DNA of 64,000 bases from Allostella sp. ATCC 35155. Lineage in GTDB: Bacteria > Pseudomonadota > Alphaproteobacteria > ATCC43930 > Allostellaceae. This document shows, one piece after another, positions 63,058 to 64,000 of this stretch; position 1 is the first letter of the stretch; each line of letters begins with the position of its first letter. The DNA lies in NCBI GenBank assembly GCA_006738865.1, contig AP019701.1:3530001-3594000 (forward strand), read 5' to 3'. The notes beneath the pieces are model-generated. The model made no database searches. It worked only from the letters and a program-made list of their open reading frames with translations, and was not told where the DNA came from. The position numbers and the translations under genes are program-made.

Positions 63058-64000
63058 ATGACCCGCAACCTTTCCCGCGGCCGTCGCCGGCAGGGCATGA
63101 CCGCCGCCGCCATCGTCGTCTCGACCGCCCTCGGCCTTCCGGCCATGCCGACCGCCCTGGGGCAGCCGACGGCGGCGCCGCTCGAGGCAGGCGCACCGCG
63201 CCCATTCGCCATCCCCCCGCTCCCGCTGGCCGATGCGCTGGCGCGCTTCGGCCGCCAGACCGGCATCCCGGTGTCGGCGCGCGGCGACCTGGTGCGCGGC
63301 CTGAATTCGCCCGGCGCCGTCGGGACGATGGCACCGGAGGCCGCACTGGCCCGCCTCCTCGACGGCACCGGACTGACGTTCCGCCGCGCCGCGGACGGCA
63401 CCCTCCTCATCGCGCCGCAACCGCCGGCCGCCGGCCCGGTCACCGTGCTCGAAGCCGTCCGCATCCAGGGCCGCTCGCCGGGCGACCCCCATGCGGGTGC
63501 CGCGGACCGCGCCCGTTCCATCGAAATCGACCGGGCCGATCTCGAACGGCGCAATCCGTCGAGCCTCAAGGGCGTATTCGCGGGCGAGGCATCGGTGTCC
63601 GTGGGCGGGGCGCAGCCCATGGCCCAGAAGGTCTATGTCCAGGGGGTGGAGGAAACCAACCTCGCGGTCACGATCGACGGCACCCGCCAGACCAACAAGA
63701 TCTTCCACCACAGCACGACCAACCTCATCGACCCTTCCCTCCTCAAGCGGGTCCGCGTCGACCCCGGCGTGGCGCCGGCCGATGCCGGCCCCGGCGCGCT
63801 GGCCGGCGCCATCGCGTACGAAACCGTGTCGGCCGGCGACCTGCTCGCGCCCGGCCGGACCATCGGCGGATTCGCCACCGCCGGCTTCTCCAGCAACGGC
63901 CGGACATTCACCAAGGGCGGCGCCCTCTACGCCCGGGAGAACGGCTTCGAGGGCCTGGGGTATGTCCAGCTCGGCAATGGCAGCGACTATCGCGACGGCA
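63058..64000 (+). CDS. TonB-dependent receptor with signalling (STN) domain, 3' end outside window
   Basis: First 314 residues of an outer-membrane receptor of the FecA/HasR type. Signal peptide to about 37; STN domain about 55-120 (FAIPPLPLADALARFGRQTG ... MAPEAALARLLDGTGLTFRR) that talks to FecR; plug domain from about 155 (SSLKGVFAGEASVSVGGAQP, VYVQGVEETNLAVTIDGTRQ, IDPSLLKRVRVDPGVAPAD). The barrel is cut by the window edge. The GTRQTNKIFHH segment resembles haem receptors (HasR/HemR) more than ferric-citrate ones, but the ligand is unproven. Confidence 0.9.
   Translation, partial: MTRNLSRGRRRQGMTAAAIVVSTALGLPAMPTALGQPTAAPLEAGAPRPFAIPPLPLADALARFGRQTGIPVSARGDLVRGLNSPGAVGTMAPEAALARLLDGTGLTFRRAADGTLLIAPQPPAAGPVTVLEAVRIQGRSPGDPHAGAADRARSIEIDRADLERRNPSSLKGVFAGEASVSVGGAQPMAQKVYVQGVEETNLAVTIDGTRQTNKIFHHSTTNLIDPSLLKRVRVDPGVAPADAGPGALAGAIAYETVSAGDLLAPGRTIGGFATAGFSSNGRTFTKGGALYARENGFEGLGYVQLGNGSDYRDG

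Overview
This is 64 kb of a high-GC chromosome from an alphaproteobacterium, probably of the Rhodospirillales type. Supporting signs are a LexA box of the alphaproteobacterial form (GTTC-N7-GTTC) between divergent ssb and uvrA, a gyrA-coaD pair, Fur/Irr-like operators of the TTCGCAA type, a sigma-54 promoter, and many transport operons for organic acids and peptides. Genes are packed tightly. Start codons often overlap the previous stop (ATGA, GTGA, TGATG), and this fixed many of the starts given here.

Layout. 1-4.8 kb: a tripartite tricarboxylate transporter (tctCBA) followed by a 3'-truncated HMG-CoA-lyase-like gene, divergent from an IclR regulator with a triple half-site operator. 4.8-6.2 kb: a histidine phosphatase and a coiled-coil membrane protein. 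6.3-12.5 kb: a catabolic operon of TRAP-TAXI uptake, flavin amine oxidase, BKACE beta-keto acid cleavage enzyme and SDR dehydrogenase. 12.7-15 kb: an unknown secreted or membrane protein and a 3-hydroxyacyl-CoA dehydrogenase. 15.1-24.7 kb: a probable sigma-54-driven operon of a fused hydantoinase/oxoprolinase and a five-gene Dpp/Opp-type ABC importer, whose last ATPase is frameshifted in a C run. 24.8-25.2 kb: an IS110 transposase remnant. 25.3-29.8 kb: three tandem M81 (MlrC-like) metallopeptidase paralogues. 30-36.3 kb: ubiX, a frameshifted SEL1-SPOR protein, an MFS transporter, a nuclease-like lipoprotein and ilvE. 36.3-40.1 kb: a large MASE1/PAS hybrid histidine kinase, then a hicAB locus whose toxin gene carries an in-frame amber codon.

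40.2-48.9 kb is the most unusual part: an 8.7-kb integrative element in the 3' half of tRNA-Lys(TTT). It is bounded by 46-bp direct repeats. It carries a P4-type integrase, an AlpA-like excisionase/regulator translationally coupled to a replication-initiator-like protein, a likely iteron origin, several tiny genes, a decayed ParB-like fragment, a low-GC HEPN-motif gene, an RTX calcium-binding protein and a lone phage terminase small subunit close to the right end. The same 11-bp repeat lies just inside both ends. The set int + alpA + rep/ori + terS, in a small tRNA-sited element with no capsid, tail or large-terminase genes, is the architecture of a phage-inducible chromosomal island (phage satellite).

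48.9-64 kb: core genes coaD, gyrA, ssb and uvrA; a TPR-beta-barrel protein; an ECF sigma/anti-sigma pair followed by a disrupted subtilase locus; and an iron-responsive fecI-fecR-TonB-receptor system that runs off the window. Three coding disruptions (ABC ATPase, SPOR protein, proline-rich leader of the subtilase) sit in or beside C homopolymers or proline-rich repeats, so consensus errors are a real possibility for those.
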